A stretch of DNA of 64,000 bases from Streptomyces sp. CB01249 (GTDB lineage: Bacteria; Actinomycetota; Actinomycetes; Streptomycetales; Streptomycetaceae), in contig NZ_LISW01000001.1 of the NCBI RefSeq assembly GCF_001905735.1, positions 1,458,801-1,522,800 of the forward strand, written 5' to 3'. The stretch's first letter is position 1. Each line of letters starts with the position of its first letter. The position numbers and the translations under genes are program-made. Below the pieces are notes generated by a model, which was not told where the DNA came from, did no database searches, and was given only the letters and a program-made list of their open reading frames with translations. Below, piece by piece: positions 44,222 to 53,548 of the stretch.

Positions 44222-44656
44222 ATGGGAGAACAGTTCATCGGGGCCGGGTGGGCCTTTCCGCCGCGTACGGACGCCACCGGGTCCATCGCGCTGGTGCGCG
44301 GCGAACGCGAACTGGAGGAGTCCATCCGGCTGATCCTGGCGACCTCGCCCGGCGAACGCCCGATGCGGCCCGAATTCGGCTGCGCCGTCAACGACTACGT
44401 GTTCGCCCCCGCCGACGCGGGAACGGCCGGGCAGCTCGCGTACGAGGTGCGCCTCGCCCTGGAACGCTGGGAACCGCGCATCGAGGTCGCCGACGTCACC
44501 GTCCGGTTCGACGCGGCGGACAGCGGGGTGCTGTACATCGACATCGGCTACACCGTGCGCGGCTCCAACGACCCGCGCAACCTCGTCTTCCCGTTCTACG
44601 TGATCCCCCAGCACGGACCGGAGACGAACCCCGACGACGAGGAGGCCGGCGCGTGA
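44222..44656 (+). CDS. gp25/GPW-family baseplate wedge protein (Pvc9-like)
   Basis: 144 residues. LVRGERELEESIRLILATSPGERPMRPEFGC is the signature region, with the conserved EFG and the short FVFAPADAG turn following. gp25-type proteins polymerise with baseplate J and start sheath assembly. Overlaps the J-like gene by four bases (GTGA). Confidence 0.93.
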   Translation: MGEQFIGAGWAFPPRTDATGSIALVRGERELEESIRLILATSPGERPMRPEFGCAVNDYVFAPADAGTAGQLAYEVRLALERWEPRIEVADVTVRFDAADSGVLYIDIGYTVRGSNDPRNLVFPFYVIPQHGPETNPDDEEAGA

Positions 44657-46626
44657 CGCTGCCCAGTCCCCATCTGGACGACCGCCGCTTCCAGGGCCTG
44701 GTGGACGAGGCCAAACGCCTGGTCCAGCAGCGCTGCCCGGAGTGGACCGACCACAACGTGTCGGACCCGGGAGTCACGCTCATCGAGGCCTTCGCGACGA
44801 TGGTCGACCAGCTCGTCTACCGGGTGAACCGGGTGCCGGAGAAGAGCTACCTCACCTTCCTCGACCTGATCGGCGTACGGCTCCACCCGCCGACGGCCGC
44901 GCGCACCGACGTGACCTTCCGGCTGTCCGCGCCCCGCCCCGACCCCGTCGTGGTGCGCGCCGGGACCGAGGTCGCCACCGTCCGCACGGAGACGGAGGAG
45001 GCGGTCGTCTTCACGACCTCGTCCGAACTGACCGTCGTGCCCTGCTCGTTCGCCCACCTCGCGACCTGGCCGGCCGCCGAGGAGGTGACCGACCGCACCG
45101 AACAGCTCGCCATCGGGCGCGACGTGGCCTGCTTCGGCGCGACGCCCGCCCCCGGGGACTGCCTCTACGTGGGACTGTCGGCCGCCGTGCCCGCCGGGGT
45201 CGTCGTCCTGCGGCTCGACTGCCGCGTCGAGGGCGTCGGCGTGGACCCGCTGCACCCGCCCCTGGTCTGGGAGGCCTGGGACGGCACCACCTGGGCGGCC
45301 TGCGAGGTCGAGAAGGACGACACCGGCGGCTTCAACCGGTCCGGCGAACTCATCCTGCACCTGCCGAGAACCCACACCCCGGCCGCCGTCGTCCGGCGCA
45401 CCGGTGGCTGGCTGCGCTGCCGGCTGATCGAGGCCGAGCCCGGCCGCCCGACCTACCTCGCGCCGCCCGTGGTCCGGTCGGTCACCGCCTTCACCATCGG
45501 CGCCACCGTCGCGGCCGAGCACGCCGAGACGATCACCGACGAGGTGCTCGGCGCGGCGGAGGGCGTACCCGGCCAGGCGTTCACCCTGGCCCGCTCGCCC
45601 GTCGTGCCGGGGGACTTCGTGGTCGAGGTCGCGGACCCGGCGAGCGGCCCCGAGCCGGAGTACACCCGCTGGACCAGGGTGGACGACTTCGCGCACTCCG
45701 GCCCCGAGGACCGGCACATCACCCTCGACCCGAACTCCGGCCGCGTCGAGTTCGGCCCCGCCGTGCGCGAACGGGACGGCTCCATCCGCTACTACGGGGC
45801 CGTCCCCGCCAAGGGCGCCACGGTGCGCGTGCGCGCGTACCGCACCGGCGGCGGGCTGCGCGGCAACGTCGCCCGGTCCACCCTGAGGATCCTCCGCAGC
45901 GCCATCCCGTACGTGGCCCGCGTGGAGAACCGCAAACCCGCGCTCGGCGGGGTCGACGGGGAGAGCGTCGACAGCGCCCGGGTGCGCGGCCCGATGACCC
46001 TGCGCACCCTGCACCGGGCCGTCGTCCCGCACGACTACGAACTCCTCGCCCGCGAGGTCGCCCCGGACGCCGCCCGCGTCCACTGCATCAGGGCCGGGGC
46101 CGACGGCGACGAGAGCGACGCCACCGCGCAGGGCGTACGGCTCCTCGTCGTCCCGGCCGGGCGCAGCGACGACCAGGGCCGCATCGAGTTCGACGAGCTG
46201 ATCCCGCCCGCCCAGACCCTGCGCCTCATCGCCGGGCACCTGGACGAGCGCCGCCCGATCGGCGCCCGCCTCGTCGTGGAACCGCCGTTCTACCAGGGCG
46301 TCACCGTCGTCGCCTCGGTCCAGGCCGAGCCCGGCGCGGACCGCGACCGCGTACGGGACGCGGCACTCGCCGCGCTGTACGGGTACTTCAACGCCCTGAC
46401 CGGAGGACCGGCCGGACAGGGCTGGCCGTTCGGGCGCCCGGTCCAGTCCGGGGAGGCGTTCGCGGTGCTCCAGCGGGTGCCGGGCGTGGACCTGGTGGAG
46501 GACGTACGCCTCTTCCGCGCCGACCCGGTGACCGGCGAGCGCACCGACGCCACCGCCAAGATCCCGCTCGACCGGCACGCGCTGGTCTTCAGCTACGAGC
46601 ACCAGCTCCGCGTGAGGGGAGCCTGA
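44653..46626 (+). CDS. baseplate J-like protein (Pvc11-like)
   Basis: 657 residues from GTG 44653. VTLPSPHLDDRRFQGLVDEA, DHNVSDPGVTLIEAFATMVD and QLVYRVNRVPEKSYLTFLDL form the N-terminal putative-baseplate-assembly-protein signature; DYELLAREVAPDAARVHCIR and the C-terminal VDLVEDVRLFRADP match the J/gp6 fold. Forms the wedge triangle with gp25 and the P2 I-like protein that follows three bases later. Confidence 0.93.
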   Translation: MTLPSPHLDDRRFQGLVDEAKRLVQQRCPEWTDHNVSDPGVTLIEAFATMVDQLVYRVNRVPEKSYLTFLDLIGVRLHPPTAARTDVTFRLSAPRPDPVVVRAGTEVATVRTETEEAVVFTTSSELTVVPCSFAHLATWPAAEEVTDRTEQLAIGRDVACFGATPAPGDCLYVGLSAAVPAGVVVLRLDCRVEGVGVDPLHPPLVWEAWDGTTWAACEVEKDDTGGFNRSGELILHLPRTHTPAAVVRRTGGWLRCRLIEAEPGRPTYLAPPVVRSVTAFTIGATVAAEHAETITDEVLGAAEGVPGQAFTLARSPVVPGDFVVEVADPASGPEPEYTRWTRVDDFAHSGPEDRHITLDPNSGRVEFGPAVRERDGSIRYYGAVPAKGATVRVRAYRTGGGLRGNVARSTLRILRSAIPYVARVENRKPALGGVDGESVDSARVRGPMTLRTLHRAVVPHDYELLAREVAPDAARVHCIRAGADGDESDATAQGVRLLVVPAGRSDDQGRIEFDELIPPAQTLRLIAGHLDERRPIGARLVVEPPFYQGVTVVASVQAEPGADRDRVRDAALAALYGYFNALTGGPAGQGWPFGRPVQSGEAFAVLQRVPGVDLVEDVRLFRADPVTGERTDATAKIPLDRHALVFSYEHQLRVRGA

Positions 46627-46629
46627 CCC

Positions 46630-47196
46630 ATGCGCACCGGCGTCCCCGGACTCCCCACCCCGCACCCCCTCACCGACCAGCTCCCCGCCGTCTACCTGGA
46701 GCAGGACTTCCTCCGCCGCTTCCTCACCGCACTGGACGACGTCCTCGCCCCGGTCCTGCTCACCATCGACAACCTTCCCGCCCACCTGGACCCGCGCAGC
46801 GCACCCGACGACTTCCTGGCCTGGCTGGCGCAGTGGGTGGCGGCGGAGTCCCCCGAGGACGGGCCGGTCGAGCGGCGCCGGGAGACGGTACGCGGCGCGG
46901 TGGCCCGGCACGCCCGGCGCGGGACGGCGGGCGGCCTCGCCGAGGCGGTGCGCCTGGCGACCGGCGCGGAGCCGGAGGTCACGGAGAGCGGCGGCACCGC
47001 CTGGTCCACCGGACCCGGCACCAGGCTTCCGGGCGCGCCGCGCCCCTGGGTGACGATCCGGGTCCGGGAGGGCCGCGAACGGCCCGTCGACCGGGCCCGG
47101 CTGGAAGAACTCATCGGCACGGAGGTGCCGGCCCACGTGGGCTTCACGCTGGAGATCCTGCCCTCGGACGGGGGCGCGGGGGGTGCGACGCGGTGA
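46630..47196 (+). CDS. P2 gpI-like tail protein (Pvc12-like)
   Basis: 188 residues. PLTDQLPAVYLEQDFLRRFL and TALDDVLAPVLLTIDNLPAH, then SAPDDFLAWLAQWVAAESPE and GTAGGLAEAVRLATG, give the phage tail protein I pattern that completes the baseplate wedge. Its stop overlaps the GTG start of the membrane protein gene at 47193, which makes that gene a translationally coupled part of the structural operon. Confidence 0.9.
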   Translation: MRTGVPGLPTPHPLTDQLPAVYLEQDFLRRFLTALDDVLAPVLLTIDNLPAHLDPRSAPDDFLAWLAQWVAAESPEDGPVERRRETVRGAVARHARRGTAGGLAEAVRLATGAEPEVTESGGTAWSTGPGTRLPGAPRPWVTIRVREGRERPVDRARLEELIGTEVPAHVGFTLEILPSDGGAGGATR

Positions 47197-48374
47197 TCTG
47201 CGAGTCGTGCGGGACGAGGAACGAACCGGGGCGCGAGTTCTGCGTGTCGTGCGAGGCGTTTCTGGCGTGGGAGGAGGGGGACGGGCCCGCGCCCGGCCCA
47301 CCGGTGACGACCCCGCCGGTGCCCGTCCCGCCACCGCCCGTGACCCCGGAGCCGCGCCAGGGCACCGCGCCCCCGGCCCCCGAGCCCCCCGTTCCGGCGC
47401 CCCAGACCCCCGTAACCCCGCCCCCACCCCGCGCGGTGAACCCCCTCCCCGCCATCCCGCCGCAACGCCCGCCGAACCCCGCGTTCCGCGCACAGGACCC
47501 GGACCGCCCGGGCCCGTCACCCCGTACGCCGTCCGGCGCCGCACCCCGCCGCCCCGGCGACCGGCCGGACGTGCCGCCCGGCCCCGCGGCCTGGACGCCC
47601 GACGCGTCCGCGCCCGAGCCGCCCGCCGCACCGGTCGGGGCACCCGTCCGGTGCCCCGGCTGCGGCACCGAGAACGCACCCGACCGCACCCTGTGCGTCC
47701 GGTGTGCCCTGGTCCTGGACCCCGGACCCGCACCCGAGGCACGCCCGCCCTGGTGGCGCCGCCTCTTCCGCCGGGGTCCGGCGCGGGGCCACGAGGCCGG
47801 GGCGCGTCCGCGACGCCGCCGACGGGGGCCGAGGCTCGGGATTCCCCTCGCGCTGCTCCTCGTCCTGGCCGGGGTCTGGTTCGCGCTGCCGCACCTGTCC
47901 GGGCTGCTGGGCCTCGCCAAGGAGGAGACCGGCGCGCCGGAGTCGATGCCGCCCTCCGCGTGCCACGCGTCGAGCGCGGCGCCCGGGCATGCCGCGGCCG
48001 CCGCCGTGGACGGCTTCAACAACCGGTACTGGGCGCCCAAGGCCACCGGCGCCGGGGCGGGGGAGTTCCTGGAGTGCACCTTCGACGCGCCGGTCCGGCT
48101 GCGGAAGATGGTGGTGTTCCCCGGCACCTCGACGCGCACGGACGAGTATCTGACGCAGGCCCGGCCGTCCAGGCTCATCGCCGAACTGACCGCGGAGGAC
48201 GGCACCAAGAGCACGAAGACGATCCGGCTCGCCGATCAGGCGGGCCAGCAGACGTTCGACGTACGGGGCTCGCAGACCGTCCGGATCCGGCTCACGGTCG
48301 ACTCCGCGTACGGCACCGGCAAGGGGCGCCGGGTGGCGGTCGCCGAGGTCGAGTTCTTCGGCCACCGCTCCTGA
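47193..48374 (+). CDS. zinc-ribbon, single-TM, glycan-binding membrane protein of the eCIS (CisA-like)
   Basis: 393 residues from GTG 47193. Zinc ribbon 1 at residues 3-20 (CESCGTRNEPGREFCVSC), a Pro-rich region to about 150, zinc ribbon 2 at 154-171 (CPGCGTENAPDRTLCVRC), a basic stretch, one membrane helix at about 217-235 (IPLALLLVLAGVWFALPHL), then an outside beta domain from 254 to the end (VDGFNNRYWAPKATG; LRKMVVFPGTSTRTDEYL; VAVAEVEFFGH) of the discoidin/NADase-type glycan-binding kind. Literature on Streptomyces CIS describes a membrane protein, CisA, that helps particles act at the membrane; this architecture and position fit it, but identity is inferred. Confidence 0.7.
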   Translation: MICESCGTRNEPGREFCVSCEAFLAWEEGDGPAPGPPVTTPPVPVPPPPVTPEPRQGTAPPAPEPPVPAPQTPVTPPPPRAVNPLPAIPPQRPPNPAFRAQDPDRPGPSPRTPSGAAPRRPGDRPDVPPGPAAWTPDASAPEPPAAPVGAPVRCPGCGTENAPDRTLCVRCALVLDPGPAPEARPPWWRRLFRRGPARGHEAGARPRRRRRGPRLGIPLALLLVLAGVWFALPHLSGLLGLAKEETGAPESMPPSACHASSAAPGHAAAAAVDGFNNRYWAPKATGAGAGEFLECTFDAPVRLRKMVVFPGTSTRTDEYLTQARPSRLIAELTAEDGTKSTKTIRLADQAGQQTFDVRGSQTVRIRLTVDSAYGTGKGRRVAVAEVEFFGHRS

Positions 48375-48438
48375 CACCACCGCGCACCACGCGCGCCCGG
48401 CTTGCGACGGAGGGAGGGGGACGGCAGGGTTCGGTGCT

Positions 48439-48891
48439 GTGCCCACTCTCCTGATCGTGCATCACACGCCCTCGCCGAACTGCCAGGCCCTCTTCGAGGC
48501 AGTCGTCTCCGGAGCGACGACGGACGGGATCGAGGGCGTACGCGTCGTACGGCGCGCCGCGCTCGCCGCGACGGCGTCCGACGTCCTCGAAGCGGACGGG
48601 CTGCTCCTCGGCACCCCGGCGAACCTCGGCTACATGTCCGGGGCGCTCAAGCACTTCTTCGACCAGATCTACTACCCGTGCCTCGACACCACGCAGGGCC
48701 GCCCCTTCGGCTACTACGTGCACGGCGGCAACGACGTCACGGGCGCCGTGCGCGGCATCGAGACGATCACCACCGGCCTCGGCTGGCGACGGGCGGCGGA
48801 GGCCGTGAAGGTGACGGGCGAGCCGGGCAGGGCCGACACCGAGGCGTGCTGGGAGCTGGGTGCCGTACTGGCGGCGGGCCTGACCGAATAA
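48439..48891 (+). CDS. NADPH-dependent FMN reductase/flavodoxin-like protein
   Basis: 150 residues from GTG 48439. TLLIVHHTPSPNCQALFEAV is the FMN-phosphate-binding start, GLLLGTPANLGYMSGALKHF and FDQIYYPCLD the isoalloxazine loop, and GYYVHGGNDVTGAVRGIETI the later strand. It is a small cytoplasmic flavoprotein of the flavodoxin fold. It stands downstream of the injection operon but is probably not part of it. Confidence 0.82.
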   Translation: MPTLLIVHHTPSPNCQALFEAVVSGATTDGIEGVRVVRRAALAATASDVLEADGLLLGTPANLGYMSGALKHFFDQIYYPCLDTTQGRPFGYYVHGGNDVTGAVRGIETITTGLGWRRAAEAVKVTGEPGRADTEACWELGAVLAAGLTE

Positions 48892-48987
48892 GGGCTGCGC
48901 GACCCGCCTGCGGAAGCTACGCTGTGCCGCGATGACGACTCACTCTCTCCAAAGATTGGGGGCCCCGTCCGCGCAAGGTGAGTGCTG

Positions 48988-50355
48988 ATGACCACTCACC
49001 GGCCCGACGAGGATCCCTTCCTGTCCTTCTGGCTGCGCGTGCGCGAGTTCGCCGTGCCGCCCTCCATGATCGAAACCGCCACCGCCCGGCGTCGTACCGG
49101 CGACTGGGCCGGTGCGTGCGCCGCCGCCGGAATCGACGTCGACTTCACGCCCCGGGCCCTGGCCCGCACGTACGGGCGGGAACTCGCCGCCCGCGTACGC
49201 GCCGACCTGCGCCACCTGGCACCGGACCTGCTGCGCTGGCACATGCCGAGGATCGCCCCGCGCGGCCTGCTGCGCCCCGGGCTGACGATCGCGCTCGCGC
49301 GGTACGACTCCGAGCCGCGTCCCGGAACCGCGCGTGCCCCGGCCACCGTGCACCTGGTGGCCAGGACACCCCCGGCGTGGGCGGATGCCGGGCAGCGGAT
49401 CAGCCTCGGCCTGTGGGACGGCACGGGCTCCGGGACCGTACGCCTGCATCCGCACCCCTACCCCAGCCGACGGTTCCGGCTCGATCTGCACCGCCATCTG
49501 TGGGACGCGCGCAGCGCCGGTGACCTGCACATACGTTCCGGAGGCTCCGAAGGCGACGACGACTCGGGCCTTCGGCTTCCGCCGGGGCGACGCTGTGCCG
49601 TGGGCCGCTGGGCGGCGGAGGCCGCGCTGCTGCTCGACGCCGAGGGCCGTACCTCGGGCTCCGTCACCGTGCGGCTGGGCGGGCGGCACCGACTGCTGCT
49701 GCACGCGACCGCGGAAGGCCGTCTGCGGCTCGCGGACGCCCGGACGGCCGCCGCCCGCAGCCCGCTGGTGCTGCCCGACGCGGCCACCTGGGCGCTGCCC
49801 GACCTCGAACTCCTGCGCTCCGGCGCGATCGAGGCCGACCGGCTGCACCCGCTCGTCGCCGCCGCGCTCGCCCCCGGGCACGCACCGGCCGGTCCGCCAC
49901 CGGCCCCGTCAGGCGCCGGGCACCCGCGCGTCGTGGACTGCCGGGGCGCCCCGCACCGGATCGGCCTGGTCGACGGGGTGCTGTCCGCCCTGGACCACGA
50001 CCCGGCCGAGATCCGGCGCGAGGAGCTGCTGGTCGCCCTGACCGGGGCCCCGCTGCCGTGCCTCAGGGCCATCGATGAGGCCCACCGCCGTCCGGACTGC
50101 CTCGCCGGGGTACGGGAACGGCTGGACCACGGCGACATCGCGGGCGCGCTCGCCGTCGTGGAAGGTCTCCTCGGCCCCGGCGCACAACTCCGGGACGGCC
50201 CGCTCCGCGACGAACTGGAGACGGCGGCGCTCCGCCGGATCACCTACGGGCTGTACCGGGCCGACCTCATCGAACCCGGCCCGAGCACCTGCCACCCCGT
50301 TACCCCGCCCGCCCCCGCACGCCGCACGCGCCCGCGCCGGGCGGGGGCGCGCTGA
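48988..50355 (+). CDS. hypothetical protein, first gene of MoxR/VWA-type operon
   Basis: 455 residues from ATG 48988 (AAGGTGAG upstream; GTG 48982 is an alternative). Contains no signal peptide or membrane helix. The opening DEDPFLSFWLRVREFAVPPS MIETATARRRTGDWAGACAA and the middle LHPHPYPSRRFRLDLHRHLW are not from a family I know. The C-terminal part (LVDGVLSALDHDPAEIRREE; GDIAGALAVVEGLLGPGA) is helical. It precedes the MoxR ATPase gene by 68 bases and is likely the third partner of the set, perhaps a substrate or adaptor. Confidence 0.55.
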   Translation: MTTHRPDEDPFLSFWLRVREFAVPPSMIETATARRRTGDWAGACAAAGIDVDFTPRALARTYGRELAARVRADLRHLAPDLLRWHMPRIAPRGLLRPGLTIALARYDSEPRPGTARAPATVHLVARTPPAWADAGQRISLGLWDGTGSGTVRLHPHPYPSRRFRLDLHRHLWDARSAGDLHIRSGGSEGDDDSGLRLPPGRRCAVGRWAAEAALLLDAEGRTSGSVTVRLGGRHRLLLHATAEGRLRLADARTAAARSPLVLPDAATWALPDLELLRSGAIEADRLHPLVAAALAPGHAPAGPPPAPSGAGHPRVVDCRGAPHRIGLVDGVLSALDHDPAEIRREELLVALTGAPLPCLRAIDEAHRRPDCLAGVRERLDHGDIAGALAVVEGLLGPGAQLRDGPLRDELETAALRRITYGLYRADLIEPGPSTCHPVTPPAPARRTRPRRAGAR

Positions 50356-50423
50356 CGGGTGCGCCCGCACCCCCCCATCCCGCATCCCGCACCGGTCCAC
50401 CACGACTCACAAGGTGATGACAC

Positions 50424-51665
50424 ATGCCCGTAAGCACTCTTTCCGCCCTGCCCACGGCCTCCCAGCTCGACATCGCCGGGGCGCTGACCACCCTGCTGCG
50501 CGACACGACGACCGAGGCGCGCCCGGACACCCAGCTGGAGGCCCTGACGCTGGCCGTCGCCGCCGACCTACCCGTGCTTCTGTGGGGCGAGCCGGGCATC
50601 GGCAAGACCGCCGCCCTCACCCAGCTCGCCGACGACCTCGGGCTGCCCCTCACCACGGTCATCGCCAGCGTGCACGAGCCGTCCGACTTCTCCGGGCTGC
50701 CCGTCGTCGGTGACGACCCGGCGGAACAGGGTGTCCCCATGGCGCCGCCGGACTGGGCCGTGCGCCTGGTCCGGGCCGGGCACGGACTGCTCTTCCTGGA
50801 CGAACTGTCCACGGCCCCGCCCGCCGTGCAGGCCGCCCTCCTCCGCCTCGTACTCGAACGGCGTGTCGGTGCGCTCCAACTGCCGCCCGGTGTACGGATC
50901 GTGGCCGCCGCCAACCCGCGTTCGTCGGCGGCCGACGGCTGGGAGCTGAGCCCGCCGCTCGCCAACCGGTTCGTCCATCTCCAGTGGACCCACGACCAGG
51001 ACGTCGTCGTGCGCGGTCTCGGCGGGACCTGGCCCCGGGCGACCCTGCCCCGGCTCAGGCCCGAACGCCTTGGCGAGGCCGTCGACTTCGCCCGTCGCGC
51101 GGTGTGCGGACTGCTCGCGGCCCGGCCCGCGCTCGTCCACCGGCTGCCCAGCGGCGAGACCCGCAGGGGCGGCCCCTGGCCGTCGCCCCGGAGCTGGGAC
51201 ATGACCCTCACCCTGATCGCCTTCGCCACCGCCGCCGGAGTCTCCCGCGAGGTGCTCTCCCTGCTCGTCAGGGGCACGGTCGGAGACGGTCCGGGACTCG
51301 AACTCCTCGCGGCCGTCGACCGCTTGGACCTCCCGGACCCGGAAACGCTCCTGGCCGACCCGGCGGCCGCCGTGCTGCCCGAGCGGGGGGACCTGCGGCA
51401 GGCCGTGCTCGACGGGGTGGTCGCCGCGGTGCGCAATCGCCTCGACCGGTCGCGCTGGGACGCCGCCTGGACGCTGCTGGTGCGCGCGGTCGAGACCGGG
51501 GCGCCGGATCTGGTCGTCGTCCCGGCGACGACCCTCGCCGCGCTCAGGCGGGAGGAGTGGGACGTGCCCCCGTCGATCGAGGCGCTGGCGGGAGTCGTGT
51601 CGGTGTCACGCCGCGCCGAGGACGCGGCGGCCCGGGCCGCCGTGGCGACGAAGGGCGGCCGGTGA
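50424..51665 (+). CDS. MoxR-type AAA+ ATPase
   Basis: 413 residues. Walker A GEPGIGKT at 55-62, Walker B LLFLDELSTAP with Asp126-Glu127, sensor region VRIVAAANPRSSAADG, and arginine-rich ANRFVHLQW. MoxR ATPases act as chaperone-like remodelers, usually together with a VWA-domain partner, which here is the next gene, overlapping by four bases. The helical C-terminus is about 150 residues long. No targets are known. Confidence 0.88.
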   Translation: MPVSTLSALPTASQLDIAGALTTLLRDTTTEARPDTQLEALTLAVAADLPVLLWGEPGIGKTAALTQLADDLGLPLTTVIASVHEPSDFSGLPVVGDDPAEQGVPMAPPDWAVRLVRAGHGLLFLDELSTAPPAVQAALLRLVLERRVGALQLPPGVRIVAAANPRSSAADGWELSPPLANRFVHLQWTHDQDVVVRGLGGTWPRATLPRLRPERLGEAVDFARRAVCGLLAARPALVHRLPSGETRRGGPWPSPRSWDMTLTLIAFATAAGVSREVLSLLVRGTVGDGPGLELLAAVDRLDLPDPETLLADPAAAVLPERGDLRQAVLDGVVAAVRNRLDRSRWDAAWTLLVRAVETGAPDLVVVPATTLAALRREEWDVPPSIEALAGVVSVSRRAEDAAARAAVATKGGR

Positions 51666-52891
51666 CCGGGGGCGAGCTGGACCGCGACAAGCTCTTCGCG
51701 GCCCGGTTGCAGGCCGTCAGGGCCCGCCCGTTCCTGGCGACGGCGCTGTTCGCGCTCCATGTGGTCGAGTCGCGGCGCGTCCCGACGATGGCCGTCGACC
51801 GCTACTGGCGGTGCTACGTGTCGCCGTGGTTCGTGGACCGCACACCGGTGGAGGAGCTCGCCGGGGTGTGGGTGCACGAGGTGTCGCACCTGCTGCGCGA
51901 CCACCACGGGCGCGGCGACCGGTTCGCGCGCCAGGAGGGGCTGACCGGGCCCGGGGAGCGGTTGCGGATGAACATCGCGGCCGACTGCGAGATCAACGAC
52001 GACGTGTACGGGGACGGGTTGGTGGCTCCCGAGGGAGCCGTGTGGCCCGGGACGCTGGGGCTCCCCGAGGGAAAGCTGATGGAGGAGTACCTGCGCCTGT
52101 TCCGGCTCGGGTCCCGTACGCAGGACTTCGCCTGGCTGGACTGCGGCAGCGGCTCCGACGGGCTCGACCGGGAGTGGGACCTCGGACCCGACGGCGCGCA
52201 CGGGCTCAGCGAGCAGGAGCGCGACGCGGTGCGCTTCCGGGTCGCCCAGGGCATCACCGGCCGCCCGGGCCATGCGCCGAAAGCGTGGAAACGGTGGGCG
52301 GAGGAGGCGTTCCACCCGCCCCAGGCCTGGCGCGACCTGCTGGGAGCCGCCGTCCGGTCGGCCGTGTCCGGCCACGGCGCGGGCGACGACTACTCGTACG
52401 GGCGTCCCTCGCGGCGCTCGGCCGGGCTGCCCGGGGTGGTCCTGCCGAGCCTGCGCCGCAGACCACCGCGCGTGTCCGTGGTCATCGACACCTCGGGGTC
52501 GGTCAGCGACGCCGAGCTGGGCAGCGCGCTCCTGGAGGTGTCCGCGATCACCCGTGCCGTGGGCGGCCGCCGGGACCTGGTCCAGGTCCTGTCCTGCGAC
52601 GCGGCCGCCCGGGTCGTGCACCCGCTGTGCCGCGCGGAGGGCATCCCGCTCGTGGGCGGCGGCGGAACCGATCTGCGCACGGGCTTCGCCAAGGCACTGC
52701 GCACGCACCCCCGGCCCGACGTCGTCGTGGCCCTGACCGACGGCCAGACCCCGTGGCCCTCGGACCGGCCCGCGTGCCGGACGGTGGTGGGCCTCTTCGA
52801 CCGGCCGGACCGTGGCTCCTGGGACGAGGACGACCCCGACTACGTACCGGACTCGCCGCCCCCGTGGGCGCGCGTCGTCAACATCGGCTAG
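51662..52891 (+). CDS. VWA-like/DUF2201 putative metallopeptidase
   Basis: 409 residues from GTG 51662. Residues 1-200 are a DUF2201-type putative metallopeptidase domain with the zinc motif HEVSH at 72-76 (followed by LLRDHHGRGDRF and NIAADCEINDDVYGDG). Residues about 260-409 are a VWA-like domain with MIDAS motif DTSGSVS (Asp276) and ALTDGQTPWP. This MoxR/VWA-metallopeptidase pairing is common in actinomycetes. Four-base overlaps with the MoxR gene upstream and the TetR gene downstream (convergent). Confidence 0.83.
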   Translation: MTGGELDRDKLFAARLQAVRARPFLATALFALHVVESRRVPTMAVDRYWRCYVSPWFVDRTPVEELAGVWVHEVSHLLRDHHGRGDRFARQEGLTGPGERLRMNIAADCEINDDVYGDGLVAPEGAVWPGTLGLPEGKLMEEYLRLFRLGSRTQDFAWLDCGSGSDGLDREWDLGPDGAHGLSEQERDAVRFRVAQGITGRPGHAPKAWKRWAEEAFHPPQAWRDLLGAAVRSAVSGHGAGDDYSYGRPSRRSAGLPGVVLPSLRRRPPRVSVVIDTSGSVSDAELGSALLEVSAITRAVGGRRDLVQVLSCDAAARVVHPLCRAEGIPLVGGGGTDLRTGFAKALRTHPRPDVVVALTDGQTPWPSDRPACRTVVGLFDRPDRGSWDEDDPDYVPDSPPPWARVVNIG

Positions 52892-53505
52892 TCGGCGGGC
52901 CGTTGATCCGGGTGACGGGTCATGCGTTCGACACTCGGCGCCCCCGCCCGCAGCCCGTCCGCCACCAGGTCGAAGAGGCGGGCGGCGCGGGGCTGCCAGT
53001 CGCTGTGCGGATCCAGTTGCCACAGGCCCGCTATGGCGAGCAGGAAGTCGTCCGGGGTCACCCCGGGGCGCAGCGTGCCCGCCGCCTCGTTCGCCGCCAG
53101 CAGGAGCGCGATCGCCTCGGTCACCGGACCGTGGCCGACCTGCGCCAGGCTGCCGTGCCCGCTGGTCGCCGCGCGCAGGGCGTCCGCCAGGCCCGCCTTC
53201 GCCATGGCGTACCGGGCGAGGCGGTCCAGCCACTCGCGCAGGGCGCGGTCGGCCGGGCGGTCGGCGAGCAGCTGGGCCGCCGCGTCGGCGACCTGCCGCA
53301 TCTCGTACCGGTACACCTCAAGCACCAGCGCCTCGCGGTGCGGGAAGTTCCGGTAGAACGTGCCCTGGCCGACCCCGGCCTTCCGCGCGATCACGCTCAC
53401 CGGGGTGTCCGCGGCCCGGGTCAGCTCGGCGAGCGCGACCGCCAGGATGCGTTCGCGGTTGCGCTGCGCGTCCGGGCGCGTGGGCGTGCTCCTCGCGTCC
53501 CGCAC
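52888..53505 (-). CDS. TetR-family repressor of the xanthine-dehydrogenase-like operon
   Basis: 205 residues from GTG 53505. N-terminal helix-turn-helix: NRERILAVALAELTRAADTP, VSVIARKAGVGQGTFYRNFP, then the ligand-binding helices. It is divergent from the iron-sulphur subunit gene at 53743, and the intergenic space contains two closely related palindromes, so it most probably represses both itself and that operon. The inducing ligand is unknown. Confidence 0.88.
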   Translation of the reverse strand: MRDARSTPTRPDAQRNRERILAVALAELTRAADTPVSVIARKAGVGQGTFYRNFPHREALVLEVYRYEMRQVADAAAQLLADRPADRALREWLDRLARYAMAKAGLADALRAATSGHGSLAQVGHGPVTEAIALLLAANEAAGTLRPGVTPDDFLLAIAGLWQLDPHSDWQPRAARLFDLVADGLRAGAPSVERMTRHPDQRPAD

Positions 53506-53548
53506 CCTTCCCCCCTCCCGAGCCGCGGCCGGGGACGGCCTTGCTCGC

